Of a stretch of 64,000 bases of DNA, positions 12,989 to 25,780 are shown piece by piece (the stretch's first letter is position 1; every line of letters begins with the position of its first letter). Under the pieces are notes generated by a model, which saw nothing but the letters and a program-made list of their open reading frames with translations, did not search any database and was not told the origin of the DNA. The position numbers and the translations under genes were made by a program. The stretch spans positions 9,091,501-9,155,500 of the forward strand of contig OZ025283.1 of assembly GCA_964019165.1 (NCBI GenBank), given 5' to 3'. Origin of the DNA: Mastigias papua. Its lineage: Eukaryota > Cnidaria > Scyphozoa > Rhizostomeae > Mastigiidae.

Positions 12989-15900
12989 CCTAACTATCAT
13001 AGTTTATTCTTACACGGCCATGTCTTCTTAGTCTTACACGGTTGTCTAATTCATTCTGGTTACATTGCAATAAAAGAAAAAGAAATTTGAATCACAAACA
13101 TGTTTTTCGTCATGGCTCTCCTACCGAAATACTCTTGTTCAGTAGTGCAGAAGAAGGGGATAATGGGGCTCAGACATCCAACTGACAATTGAACGTGGCA
13201 GAGCTCCCTCTCCCTCGGGAGATGAGAGGAAGGGCTCCGTCACCTTTTATTCGTGAAAGACTATATTAGTAACGCAAATATCTGCAGGATTCTGATATAG
13301 CCGTTTCAATATAACATGCACCAAACTCTCTCTTTATAAGAAAAAATACGTGCACGAAAAGAGTCCCCACCAGCAATTGACTTACTTCTACACTATTGCT
13401 CCAGCTACCAATAAACGTGCAGTTGGGGACACCCAATAATGGAATCGTCGACATAACTCTTTTCCGTTGCAGCAGATCACTAATTTCAGAGCGTCTTCTA
13501 TCTAGAAACACCCACATATCCGATGGTAGAGTTGACGGCGCAAATTATTCATTCCAGAGGGTCATTTCTATCATCGATTCTTAAGCACAGCAGAAAACTC
13601 CATCTTAACCCCATGCACACCTTCATCTAGGGCTACAAATATATGGCAACCTCTTCACTATGACAAAACACTTTTCCTCGTAACGTCTTCATACACCAAA
13701 AGTTATATTCTTATGAGGGGAATTACAACTGGTGAAAAGCTGCATTACCAAGTTGAACAAGTGAAACCCATTAGCAAAGCGCTTAAGCATTGAATTTCAA
13801 CATATCAATATATTCCTAGCGATGTCGCAGTTCTGTTCTGGATGACAGTAAGTGGCACTTCTTATAGTCAACAGTTTGCCACCGTAAAAAACCAATCCAA
13901 GCAGAACCCATTGAGCCAATACCTGCTCTAAAGTATACTGAGGCACACCTAAAAGTGCGGCTTGGTACACTTAAGTTCAGAAATGGTCAACTCCATAAAG
14001 AGTATTCAGGACTTGCGCTCACCAGCCCTTAAACCCCATTTATCTTTGACAACTTAACTTAAATACCGGGGAGAAGAATATGCAGTGTGTTTAAACTCCA
14101 GCTAAAAGCATTTAAACGCTCAGAAAACGATAAAAAAATAAAACAAAAGCTCCTGCTATTGGTGTACAAAGTTCTAAGTGAAGCAGAAAGCACATTAGCA
14201 GATAGAAAATGATTGACGAACATGTTGATCTGAACTGATTTTTGAGGAATCCATTCGTGTTGTATTATTTTTTCATCAATTATCTCAAACTAGCTAGATA
14301 TGTCTGTCCGATATTGTAGACGCTCATTGCTTAGTTCTAACCATTGCAGGATACAAAAAATTACCGAAAAGCATCATCAGATCGTTCAAACAACTATACC
14401 AAAATCATCAAATTATCTTTTTCAAAGAAAAATCGCGTGCCAGAACAGACTTCCTCGTCACTTTTTCGTCAATGAATTCTTCATGAACACAAAAGAGATA
14501 TCAGAATAGATAGTTTCCATACACTTAACGGCTTGTCTTTAAAGGTTTAACTAGTGAGTATGCAAGCAGGTGTAAATTTAAATTAAACACGCTCAAAGAT
14601 CGATTTTTACCCGACATGAGACCTAGTTAAATAAAAAAATTAAAAGGCGACAAGGTGGAATGGATTAACTTGGTGCGAAATGAGGTAAACAAATAATATC
14701 AACAAAGGTTAAAGCATCATGATTCGGTCACCACTATAGAAGTTCAATAATCTAACAGAGATCCTGAATAAATGAAAGAAAGAAAAACACCAGTAGCAAT
14801 GTTCTCTACAGGTATGTCTTCAAAACTGGAGTAAAAGCGAAGAAACATAAGATATCAGAAATCCAGCAGTTATCAAAATTAATAAAAACCCGTTGACCAG
14901 GACAATACTGTGCAAGCAGCAGAAGAAAGTGAACTATTAAATAAACATCATAATCTACTTTTACAATAAATCTTATGGATTATGGAAATCAGAAAACAAA
15001 AAGCAGCTTTTTCGGGTTGACACAAAGAAAACATACGAGCAAGATGTGTAAACATATTCATCCATCCTTGCCTCGTGCTAGTTTGCAATTCGTCTAAGCT
15101 AGATCTTCGAAGAAAAAAATCGAAGTATGTGCTACAAGCCTTACCGAAATTATCAGATGTGAAAGCCAAACTAGAAATACGTAGATCACAACTGTAAATG
15201 ATATCAAATCAGCATCCTGAATCTGACTTCTCTTCTGTTTGTTGCACCAAAATACAAAGCGTCGAACAAGAATTGGAACGAACTTTTAACAAAGGAGGCA
15301 ATAGCACGATACGCCCGCGTCAGAATCATTGTCCGTATCTATACTTCACACGACGGCAATTGCCGCCCATTTATAAAGAAATGCCATCTGCTCTGACAGA
15401 AGAAATATTATTGAAACTGCGTGTATAATCTCGATGTTGGTAAACAATTGCAGCCTGTATTTATAAAGATCCCAGTGTGTTTCATTCATTCGTTCTCACA
15501 CCAAAAGCCTGTTCATACGATTAAGGCATTTATCGAAAAAGATCGTTTATTATTCATGATCCAAAAGAGTCCAATTATGACAAATGGAAGATGATTCCAG
15601 GTTCTCTGTGTGATCTGCGACATTACAGTTCACCCGGGTCAAATGCTCTGAGTGAAATGACATACCAATAAAACTCAGCAATAGAACGGAGGTAAGAGTA
15701 CTAAAAGTGAAGGCCAACTATAGAGTTCCAGTAGTTAGAGTGTGTTGTGCGATTGAATAAATTTGAACCTACATCATATCAATTAATGTAGAGAGAAAAA
15801 CCTGCTTTTCATACAACCTAATTTATCGGTATTGGCATCGGTATTGGCATCGGTCATCATAGCAAACGAAGTATTATTTGTGAAAACTGGGTTGTCATTG

Positions 15901-16640
15901 AGAATCGCACACCATCGCAAATTATCGCACATCATCGTTTATAGTCACCAATGGCTCCCCAAATATAAAGAAATTCAACATTCAGCTTATAAATGTCCAT
16001 CCCCCCTATCTCAGGTCAAACCGGCTTTAATCAATTATAATTCACTCGCGACTCTTGCCAAATCACTGTCGATCATCGCCGATTTATTAAAAAAAACCGG
16101 TTTTCCTAAATCGAAACTAAAAACCTGCGACAACCACCGATCATAGTAAATAGTAATTCATCTGCAATCATTGCCGATCACTTGGAGATCATCGCCGATT
16201 CCACAAACCAGTTTTAATAAAATGTAATTAAGTTTGTGATCAACGCCGATACCATTGTCGATGAGTTGCGATTTATGAAACAAGGCGAAATGCAGGTTGT
16301 TCTTTCACCATGCCACAAAAGCTAACGAACTTGTTTTCAAAAATTTTCTGAAGGAGAATATCTCGTGTTTTCGAACGTGAAAACGGCGATAGCAAAGGTA
16401 TTTCTGGTCTGTTTATACACTTGTGGTACTTATAGGGCTCTCATTTAATCCTATCACAGCAAAATAGCTAAAGCCATTTCGCAATAGATTTCTAAAGAGT
16501 CTGAAAAACGATAAAAAAAATGGATTGATAGTGGGAGTATTTATAAATATTATGCTATACTGGTCTTGCAGTCATCTGAGTCACCAATAGCACTATTACC
16601 TTATTCATCACGAACGACTTGTAGCACCTTCATTTCACGA

Positions 16641-16790
16641 TATTCACAAATATCATCACGACCAGCCTTCATAATCACTATCATCTTCACAATCATAATC
16701 ACCTTCATCATCACCATCACTAATATCATCATCATTAATATCATCATCATTAACATCATCATGATTAATATCATCAAAATCAAATTAAGC
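16641..16790. repeat. (ATC)n-rich low-complexity tract
   Basis: ATCATC and ATCATTAAT units. They generate meaningless open frames on both strands. Confidence 0.85.
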
Positions 16791-17489
16791 AACATGAAGG
16801 TCGATACAAATGTCGATCCAGTAAAACTCATAGCACACATCCATAGATTCTTGTTTGACGATGAGGGGGATAAAAACAGGCAAACTCTGCTAAAAAGCAA
16901 GACACGTAAACATAACAGTTCTGTAAACTCACTTTTGAACTGAGAACACTCTAGACTACCAATTTCCAACCATTTGCTACTAATAAAACAATATGGGCTG
17001 AACAATTATCAATATCACTAATATTACTATGTTTACAAAGTTTGCATATGTATAGATCTAACTTACAAGAAATAGCTTGTAAAGCCAACCAAGAATTTTC
17101 TCTAGAGTCTACATTGGCATTGGGATTTAATACTCTTCCAGACATCGATTTTCGTCTTATATCTTCATCCAGTCAGTCGACTGTCTAATGGATAGTGAAA
17201 GTGTTCACCACAACTGCTGACCCCTTAATCAAACAGGTTCTGAGCCATACGTAACTGATTTCACTTTGGGTAAACTAACAACGTGATAATATCTGAGGCT
17301 GTTTGGTTGGTTTGTAGACAGACTTAACTAGATGAACTTTACGATTTTATGCTATTCTACCGTTAATTGTTAAGTACCTGAGTATACCCTGCAATCTCTA
17401 CCAGAGGCAATCCTACCTTCTTCAACTGGACATAAAGCTATCTCCTTGCTACAATAGTCCCGTTTAGGATCTAATAATTCGCTACCCGT

Positions 17490-18480
17490 AAGTTCTTTTA
17501 TATATGAGTAAAAATTTCACTGATGCTTCATTTTCGCAAATTTTGCAAATATATCTAAATTATATCACATTGCAATTTCCAACTTCAATCATCCACTGCC
17601 CAAGTGTTTTTTATGCATAACTTGTTTACGCTCAATGTTTTCACAGCTACTAATATCATCTCATATTAAAACATAATATGGCTAGCTCAATTTTTCATTA
17701 CTTTCGCCTATTATGGAAGTGTTCTTTATGCATATATTATTAATGGTTCATTTTCATAGCAGTTCATTACATCATCTCCTTCTAAAATTCGATTTGGCAA
17801 GCTCAATATTTCGCTACTTTCGCCTAATATCCAATTGCTCTTTATGCACATTTTACTAATGGTTCATTTTCTCAACAGCTTACTCTATCATCTCATACCA
17901 GAAATCGATTTGGTTGAATCAATTTGTTGTTACTTTCGCCTATTATCCAAGTGTTTTTTATGCATAACTTGTTTACGCTCAATGTTTTCACAGCTACTAA
18001 TATCATCTCATATTAAAACATAATTTGGCTAGCTCAATTTTTCGTTACTTTCGCCTATTATGGAAGTGTTCTTTATGCATATATTATTAACAGTTCATTT
18101 TCTTAACAGTTCACTAAATCATCTCATACCTAAAATCGATTTGATTTGCTTAATTTTCGTTACTTTCGCCTATTACCTAAGTGCTTTTTATGCATATATC
18201 ATTAATGGTTCATTTTCATAGCAGTTCATTACATCATCTCCTTCTAAAATTCGATTTGGCAAGCTCAATATTTTGCTACTTTCGCCTAATATCCAATTGC
18301 TCTTTATGCATATTTTACTAATGATTCATTTTCTCAACAGCTTACTATATCATCTCATACCAGAAATCGATTTGGTTGGATCAATTTGTTGTTACTTTCG
18401 CCTATTATCCAAGTGTTTTTTATGCATATATTATTAATGGTTCACTTGCTAAACAGCCTGTTACATCCAATACTAACAAT
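17490..18480. repeat. ~115-bp satellite, eight clear monomers
   Basis: TTATGCAT/C marks each monomer at 17611, 17726, 17842, 17958, 18073, 18188, 18303 and 18420, giving spacings of 115-117 bp. Every unit also has a TTACTTTCGCCTA block and ATCATCTCAT/CTT. The degenerate unit before 17611 and the decay after 18480 mark the array edges. Monomers differ, and particular variants recur at three- or four-unit offsets (17611 resembles 17958; 17726 and 17842 resemble 18188 and 18303). Confidence 0.92.
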
Positions 18481-20304
18481 CGACTTGCCTAGCTCATTAC
18501 GCAGTAGTTTCCTTAGCCATGCCTAGCTAAATTTTTCATACTTCACTCCTTACTTCTCACTGCTACTTTGATGATGTTACCAATGATTTCATATGAACTG
18601 CCTTGGCTTTATAAAACACTCTTGATAATCTATATGGCAAGCCTTTAATTTTCATCAGTTCATTCCTATCTTTGAGCCTATCTCAGGTTAGATAGAGGAT
18701 ACAAAAATGGCGCTATGCTTGAGCTTCATAGACAATGCCACATTGTCTGTAAAGAAAACATCTAACCTTCTGTCCTACTACATAGAAAAGCACTTGTCTG
18801 CTTGACGCAAATTCCATTAAAAACCATTTTCAACTACTCTACACTGAAGCGAAGTCATGTGTGATTTAGTATTGATTTCAGACTGTCAAGCATAGCACCT
18901 GCCTCTCAAAAGTACGTGAAAGACTGAAGCGAAACGGAAGCAAACACTACGCTTGTTGCAACTAATCTATAAGAACTGACAATACAAATGTTTAAGAAAG
19001 GTGTAGTTACCTTTATATATTTCAAATGAAACAAGCAAAATATTTAGAATAACGTCTAACTTTTCTTGTCGTGAAAATGAATGCAATCACACTGGTATGT
19101 CTGCTTTTAGATTTAAAGGAGACTTATTTGTGTATACAACTGGTGAGGAAGCAATCGATAAAAAAGAGAAGATAGATCACTTCTTGGTGAAGAAAAAACA
19201 TCAACTTAACGAATGAATGAATTAATGCATTAATGAATCAAAAAATGAGTGGACGCAATAATATACGAATGAATAAATAAATTTATTAATCGATCTACTA
19301 ATGACTAAAGTGAATGAATCTTCTACTACTCGAGAGGAATCTGGATGAAATCAGTGGACGAGAGAAGAATACTATGTAAAATAATCCATTATGAGATGCA
19401 ATGAAAACTTTTATGTTATTTCATGGTTGCTTTTCTCATTGTATTTGGAACCAAGCTATCTTAGACTCTACCTGTTTATGTAAAGTAAAATATTGGAATT
19501 GTAAGACTCATCCAAGGTGGGGACTAGGTGACCAAGGGTCCTTTCCTGTTCTGGATGAGACAGCAGAATATAATATTGTTTGTTTCTTCTTGTTTTAATC
19601 TTTTAATGTCGGTAGAAAATAAGAGTAACATGTTAATATCGCTAGAAATTGTTCAAAGTGGTTTACGATAAAAGATCAACCGCGAATAAACAGCAACTCA
19701 CTTAAAGTAGCGGCGAAATCGAAATTAATAGAAAGGAGTAAAAGCACAATGATACAAAAACAGTAGAGTAGTAATTATGGATAAAAAGGACTAAAAAACG
19801 GTACGAGAATAAAGTAAAAAGCTAAACAAATAAAAGACAAAAGGAAAAGAAATTAAAATGGCGTGTCATCTAAGTAATATCAGTATCGAAAAAGTACAGA
19901 AAGTTGGTGATATTGCTCGCTTTCCTTCTGACTGAAATGTACTAGTTACTTGGGGAGTGGTCTGTACTTCTAGTGACAAATCAGCTAGCAATCATATATA
20001 AAATGCCAAATGATCCTGATCTGGATCACAGATCTCTACTTATCGAACAATGAACTCTTACACGTTTCTGGTTACAAGACCTGTCCTTGGGCTCACCAAA
20101 AAGAGCCTCTGTGATACTGATGCGAAGAGTTGAAAAGAACTAAGAAGAACTACCAGAGGAAGGAATATCATACACATTTTCAGAAAAAATACTTGAAGGC
20201 ACACCTAAGGACTTAAACACCTGAGATCAACCTTTGGAAGATCAGATGTAGTTTAGCTATGAACATTAGTTTGTACAAATATTGCTGAAAAGACCCGTCT
20301 AAAC
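18481..20304. other. No recognised feature
   Basis: AT-rich sequence with a few GAAT-like runs near 19.21-19.30 kb. The short open frames have no recognisable motifs. Confidence 0.5.
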
Positions 20305-20570
20305 AATCCAACACGTCACACAACATTTCACCAACACTGATGTTGGGCGACATGTCGGGTCGTTTGCGTTGCGTCACCCAACATTGACACTTCTGATGTT
20401 GGATTCAATTTGCTCGTAGTCAAAAATGTTGGGTGAAGGCAGCCGACAAAATCCAAGCGACTTAAATCCAACATAAGACATTTCAATGTTGGGTGATTCA
20501 ACAAACGACCGAGCATTTTGCCCTACATCAATGTTGGTGAAATGTTGGATCATATAAAGTGGGTCAAACG
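20305..20570. mobile_element. MITE, 'CAACATTTCACCAACA' family
   Basis: The 22-nt inverted repeats at 20321-20342 and 20526-20547 match at 21 of 22 positions. The interior is built from repeated CCAACATTG/CAATGTTGGG blocks. Related copies lie at 56.95-57.12 and 57.20-57.47 kb. Confidence 0.75.
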
Positions 20571-21589
20571 GAAATAGCTTCGTTCCTAAAGCGACACGTT
20601 CTGCAAAACTCGTCTGGATGCAAGCATACAACAAGGAGGACGAGGGAGTCAGCTTTAAGTTGGAAGATGAAAAGAAGAAAATAGAAATGAAAAACTTTGA
20701 GAGTTGACATCATAAATAAGGAGAAGTAAGAACACGTGATTCTCATACCAGCTAAGATGTGGAAATCATTAGTGAAAGGCCAATTTTCTAAATAGGATAA
20801 GAACATTATGAAGAGCACAGACAATACGTCATAAATTTTTAATAGTCAGTATTTCTAATTTTCTTTGTCTCTCAGCTAACTTTCGTCATCAATCATATAT
20901 TGTAGTCAGCTAATATGGTCTTAGCTAAAGCAGTTGATGAATTATTCACATAAGGCAAAAATATTTGCTAAACGTTGATTAAGGGAACTTTAAAACGAAA
21001 ACACATATAGCATGCGAAGATCCGAAGCACGATAAATCATCTACTAGATGAGTAAAATGCGAAACCTTAAAGTTCATGTCAAAAGTCTAAATGTCAAAGG
21101 TTATAAAATATTCAGATCTTGATAGGTAGCGCCAGGATCTATCAGCTAAAACTCTTTGAATGGCGGCCAAACATGAACATATAAAAGTGATTGTGGCGGT
21201 GAAGGCTCAGACGATTTGATGCAAGTATCTATTGAAAATAAATAGGTTGTTTGATTTTAGAAAATTGGTTGAAGTTCAGGTGAAATGAAATTCGATGGGT
21301 AAAAAACAAGACAACAGTTAGGATGGAGAGCCAAGGGCAGTGAACTCTCATACACGCTGATTTTTTCGTTTAACTGCATACCTAATTACATTTTTCTTTT
21401 CATCTAGCTGCTTACCAACTTACTCACAATTTAATTCCCTTACTAACTTAGGCACATGCATCTTTCTTTACTGTGATGAAATAAGACCAGAAAGGATAAA
21501 AAATGAAAAGTGTTTGAATTAGCCAGCACAATATATCGACTTAACGTTTGAACCAACCATGAGAGGATATCACTTTAAAAATCTTGTTC
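20571..21589. other. No recognised feature
   Basis: About 1 kb of AT-rich intergenic DNA. I see nothing supportable. Confidence 0.5.
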
Positions 21590-22110
21590 ATACGGTTAGT
21601 CAAACCACATCTGGACTACGGCAACATCATATGGCCACCTTACTACAAAAAGGGCATTAGAGCAATCGAAAACGCTTAGAGAAGAGAAATCAAGTTAATA
21701 TCTAAGCTAAAATATTTTGACCATGAACAGCGACTAAAACGCTTGGGCCTTCCAACTTTGGCTTATCCTAGGTTTCGAGGTGATATGATTGAGACAAAAA
21801 TATACTATCTAAGTATTATGATGTAAAGCCTGTGTTGAAAATAGATACTTTTGGAAAAACCAGGGGACATAAGGCTAAGATCTTTACTGAAAGATGTGTA
21901 CAGTATCAGAGTTGCACACGAGTGGAATCTTGCGAGCCGTGTTTATTTTTTCTCAAGCTATTAAACAAGACAATAGGATCACGAACTTAGCTTACTGATT
22001 ACTTTTGAACCTAGCTAATTAAGAAATTCCCTTGAACTTGATGTAGGCTTTCCAACCTTCATGAATTTTGTGCAATCTAGTGATACTGGTTTTTCATTTT
22101 TCATTGACCC
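21590..22110 (+). mobile_element. Decayed LINE: C-terminal part of a reverse-transcriptase ORF
   Basis: One frame reads LVKPHLDYGNIIWPPYYKKG, later EQRLKRLGLPTLAYPRFRGD, then DMIET. These are the hallmark blocks near the C-terminus of CR1/Jockey-like non-LTR retrotransposons ('LV.P.LDYG...W.P', 'RL..L.L..L..RR.R.D.I..'). Stop codons and frame breaks show that it is dead. The 3' end runs directly into the GGAT array. Confidence 0.85.
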
Positions 22111-22114
22111 TCTA

Positions 22115-22890
22115 GACACCAACCATGGGGTGGGATGGGGTGGGATGGATGGGGTGGGATGGATGGGATGGATGGATGAATGGACAAATTGATGGGATGG
22201 ATGGATGGATGGATGGATGGATGGATGGATGGATGGATGGATGGATGGATGGATGGATGGATGGATGGATGGATGGATGGATGGATGGATGGATGGATGG
22301 ATGGATGGATGGATGGATGGATGGATGGATGGATGGATGGATAGATGGATGGATGGATGGATAAATGGATGGATGGGATGGATGGGATGGATGGATGGAT
22401 GGATGGGATGGATGGGATGGATGGGATGGGATGGGATGGATGGGATGGATGGATGAATGGACAAATTGATGGGATGGATGGATGGATGGATGGATGGATG
22501 GATGGATGGATGGATGGATGGATGGATGGATGGATGGATGGATGGATGGATGGATGGATGGATGGATGGATGGATGGATGGATGGATGGGATGGATGGAT
22601 GGAGTGATGGGATGGATGGATGGATGGATGAACGAATGAATGAACAAATGAATAGAATGAATAGAATGAATGAATGAATAGAAAGAATGAATGAATGAAC
22701 AAATGAATGAATGAATGAACAAATGAATGAATGAATAGAAAGAATGAATGAATGAACAAATGAATAGAATGAATGAATGAATGAATGAATGAATGAATAG
22801 AGTGAATGAATGAAGAGAATGAATAGAATGAATGAATGAATGAATGAATGAATGAATGAATGAATGAATGAATGAATGAATGAATTGATT
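22115..22890. repeat. Compound (GGAT)n then (GAAT)n array
   Basis: About 500 bp of GGAT with interspersed GGGAT variants is followed by about 260 bp of GAAT with GAACAAAT and GAATAGAAT interruptions. Two GAATGGACAAATTGATGG segments (about 22177 and 22453) show that a block of the array was duplicated. The 290-314 aa open frames of Ile-His-Pro-Ser repeats are artefacts. Confidence 0.97.
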
Positions 22891-24335
22891 GATGAATGGA
22901 TTGTGAATCAATAGATATAGAATAGATGTATAAAAACAAATAAAAAAGCTGATGATCATTGTAATGAGCTCCTATTCCTAACAATTCTAGTTATTGCATT
23001 CATTGGCCATCTCAATTTATTTGATAAATTCCAAACTTTATCTCAGCCAACAATCATAGGCATACATCTATAGGAATTTGACTATTAAGGTATGAATTTC
23101 ACAGCATTGGCAACTTACAGTGACAAAAAGCCATATGAAAGTAAATAGCATTATCTCCGGAAAACAGTACCAAATGCCACAGCAGAAGGAAAATTGTTGC
23201 AATAAAGAGGAGATGGAAAAAGAAATACAAAAAAGAAGCAAGTAAACAACATTAGAAATGGACCTAGTGGTAATGAATTGATAAAAAAGGGGGATATGTC
23301 AAACAAATTATGACAAGGAAATATGAAGTACTACTTGAATTCACCTGAGTGATCTATAAAATTTGGTTCTATGAAAAGCAGACCAACAGAAGCTATCCTC
23401 TGCCTATCCTTCCATTACTGATAGTGGTTTTAATATCCTACTGGAGTATCATATTACACTTCTAGTACACATGTTTTCAAATGAAACAAGTACATAAGAA
23501 ACATAAGGCTCAAATAAAGCAAAAATTAAGAAAATGTAAAAAACACAAGCAGACTGGAACTTAAAAATTAAATATGAAAACCACACCCTTTGAGATAATT
23601 CACTTTGTACACACTGTCCCAATCAAAGTTACAGCAATCTCAAATTTTAACTTTGAACTCAGTTCAGAACTCAAGTACTTCACAGAGCTCCCTTTCTGAA
23701 TAAATATGTGCTATCTTACCAACATCAATAAATTAAATGGTCCAAAATTCAAGCATCAGAGACTCATAACATACAAAACTTAGCCCTCAAAGTTCTAATA
23801 ACAGCCTTGGATTGGATTTAAATCATTTCAACATAGAAAGAGATTCTGTGGCTCTATGCAGGTGGTGAATTCACAAAGTCAAATATCAGGTTATAATTTA
23901 CCTCTCTTGATCTAACTGTAATCTACCTCCTCTGACATAAGAGTTTCACTTTGACAAACCTAATTGTTAAACATTAACATAAAAGTAATTATTTCCATCC
24001 TAGGTCAAGTTATGTTTGAAAGTTGAGTCTAGTCATAAAATCAAGCAAGTCTTATTGACTGCCATCTTTACATGATAAGAAAAAATGAATGAAGAGGAAA
24101 ATGAACTTGACTTTATAGAATATCCCATTGTCCTGATAGTAATCCAAATGTGATTAATGTGATAAAACATAATCATCAGACGCATGACTCGATAGAAATT
24201 ATGTGTGGAAGCTTGTGTCATGCAATTAACACGATTAGAAATTGAATGGGTAAATACATAACTCGGAGAAAGAATTCAATTGTGAGGTTGCACCTGGCGC
24301 TGTATGCATCAACTAGATTTCAAAAATGTCTGTTT
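22891..24335. other. No recognised feature
   Basis: AT-rich intergenic DNA without supportable coding or repeat structure. Confidence 0.5.
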
Positions 24336-24337
24336 GA

Positions 24338-24420
24338 GATGGTTGTGGTGGTGGTGGTAGTGGTAGTGGTGGTGGTGGTGGTGGTAGTGGTTGTGGTAGT
24401 GGTGGTTGTGGTGGTGGAAA
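24338..24420. repeat. (GTG)n-rich tract
   Basis: Imperfect GTGGTG/GTAGTG repeat giving a spurious poly-valine frame. Confidence 0.9.
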
Positions 24421-24819
24421 ACAGTGGAAAACTGTCTCAAATTCAATGGTTCATGTTGCAGAACTGCCAAGCAACTGCTGTGTTAACAGAGTAATGGGAA
24501 AATGAAGAAACAGATTGTGATGATCAGGCCTGAAAAAGATTCTTCATTGCCTCTAACCATGGGAAGCTGTTGTCAAAATGCTTCCAGTGTCAGATTATTA
24601 AGGTTAAACCTTTTCAGTAAAACATTTGAACTCAACAAAACTTTGTAAAAGTGCCTCCAATGTAATGCCAACTTAAGATATGAGCCTCTGACAAGTGGTT
24701 TTTCCAGTCATGGTGATGACAATGATAATGATGGTGATTATTATTACAATTATGATGACTATGATTGTGGTGGTGGCAAATATGATGATAATAATGGCAA
24801 TGGACTGAATGGTGGTACT

Positions 24820-24893
24820 AAACATAACATAACATAACATAACATAACATAACATAACATAACATAACACAACATAACATAACATGACATGAC
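24820..24893. repeat. (AACAT)n pentanucleotide array
   Basis: About 14 copies of AACAT with minor decay at the right end. Confidence 0.95.
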
Positions 24894-24934
24894 ACGAAAA
24901 ACATATGAGCAGTTTGAAACTTAATGACAATGAC

Positions 24935-24939
24935 AACAG

Positions 24940-25016
<77 letters not shown>
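24935..25016. repeat. (GAT)n array
   Basis: About 25 perfect trinucleotide units, immediately followed by the duplicated element at 25016-25660. Confidence 0.95.
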
Positions 25017-25660
25017 GCCCACCCATGGTTTAAGACCTCCTCATGGTGGGGGGCGGGCACAAAGAGACACTTCCCCTTAAGCTGATAGCGAGTCATTTTG
25101 CAAAGATACAGAATTGGGGCAGCTGTTAATGACTTGTGGCAAACTGTCCAACCAGGCCCCGGCAATGAACAATAGGCTAAGTGGATCAGACTGCAGTTGT
25201 GCCAAATAATTGTTGGGGTAACAGAGTGGATTGAGTGTAGCTGACTCAATCACCTCTTTTAAACAACTGATAGGTGGTCCACTGACCCCAGGGTCAGTCT
25301 CAGGCCCCGTGAGGGGCATAATGAGAAGAAGAAGATGATGATGATGATGATGTGCCAGCACATGGTTGGAGACCTCATGGTGGCAAACAGGAACAGAGAG
25401 ACACTGCCCTGAAATTGATACTGATTCATTCTGCAGAGTTTCAGAAGTGGGGCAGGTGTTGATGACCTGTGCCAAAATGTTTAACCAAGCCCCTTCAGTG
25501 ACAGTTAAGCCCAGCAGCTTCAGGCTGCAGTTCTACTAAGTAACTGTTGAGGTAACAGAGTGGACTGAGTGTAACCGACTCAAAACCTTCTTCTAAACAA
25601 TTGCAGGTGATAACTGGGCTCAGGGTCTGCCCAGTCCCACAAGGAACATAACAGGAGAAT
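25016..25660. repeat. Two tandem copies of a ~300-bp element with GAT-rich ends
   Basis: Copy one is 25016-25320 and copy two is 25355-25655. Each opens with CATGGTT..AGACCTC..CATGGTGG and passes through AGAGACAC. Each then has GGTAACAGAGTGGA.TGAGTGTA and closes with GGGTC..CAG..CC followed by GAAGAAGATGATG-like tails. The copies are direct and diverged by roughly a quarter. They look like a SINE or other dispersed element whose tail is (GAT)n; open frames through them run on - only by chance. Confidence 0.7.
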
Positions 25661-25780
25661 GATGACGACAATGACAATGATAAAGATGATAATAATGATG
25701 ATGATAATGATGATGATGACAACGATGATGATGGTAATGATGATGATGATGCTGAAAGATGATGACGATGATGATGATAG
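25660..25780. repeat. GAT-rich degenerate tract
   Basis: Mixture of GATGAT, GACAAT and AATGATGAT. It forms the tail of the second element copy. Confidence 0.85.

Larger units (their letters stand above)
10810..17490. other. Intergenic, no supported gene
   Basis: About 6.7 kb upstream of the SLC22 start. The reading frames here are short, lack family motifs and look random. Contents I can name: a small inverted repeat at 11651-11778, a Penelope-type motif at 12958-12988, CATCG/GATCATCGCCGAT-rich sequence at about 15.83-16.26 kb, and an ATC-rich tract at 16.64-16.79 kb. The SLC22 promoter must lie close to 10.81 kb, but I see no clear core element. Confidence 0.6.

Noticed and set aside
22115..22890. 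CRISPR-like array
   Set aside because: The units are 4 bp simple repeats without spacers, in a eukaryotic genome.
22015..22984. Open frames of 290-314 aa on - with Ile-His-Pro-Ser repeats
   Set aside because: They are translations of GGAT/GAAT microsatellites; composition and frame-independence show they are not proteins.
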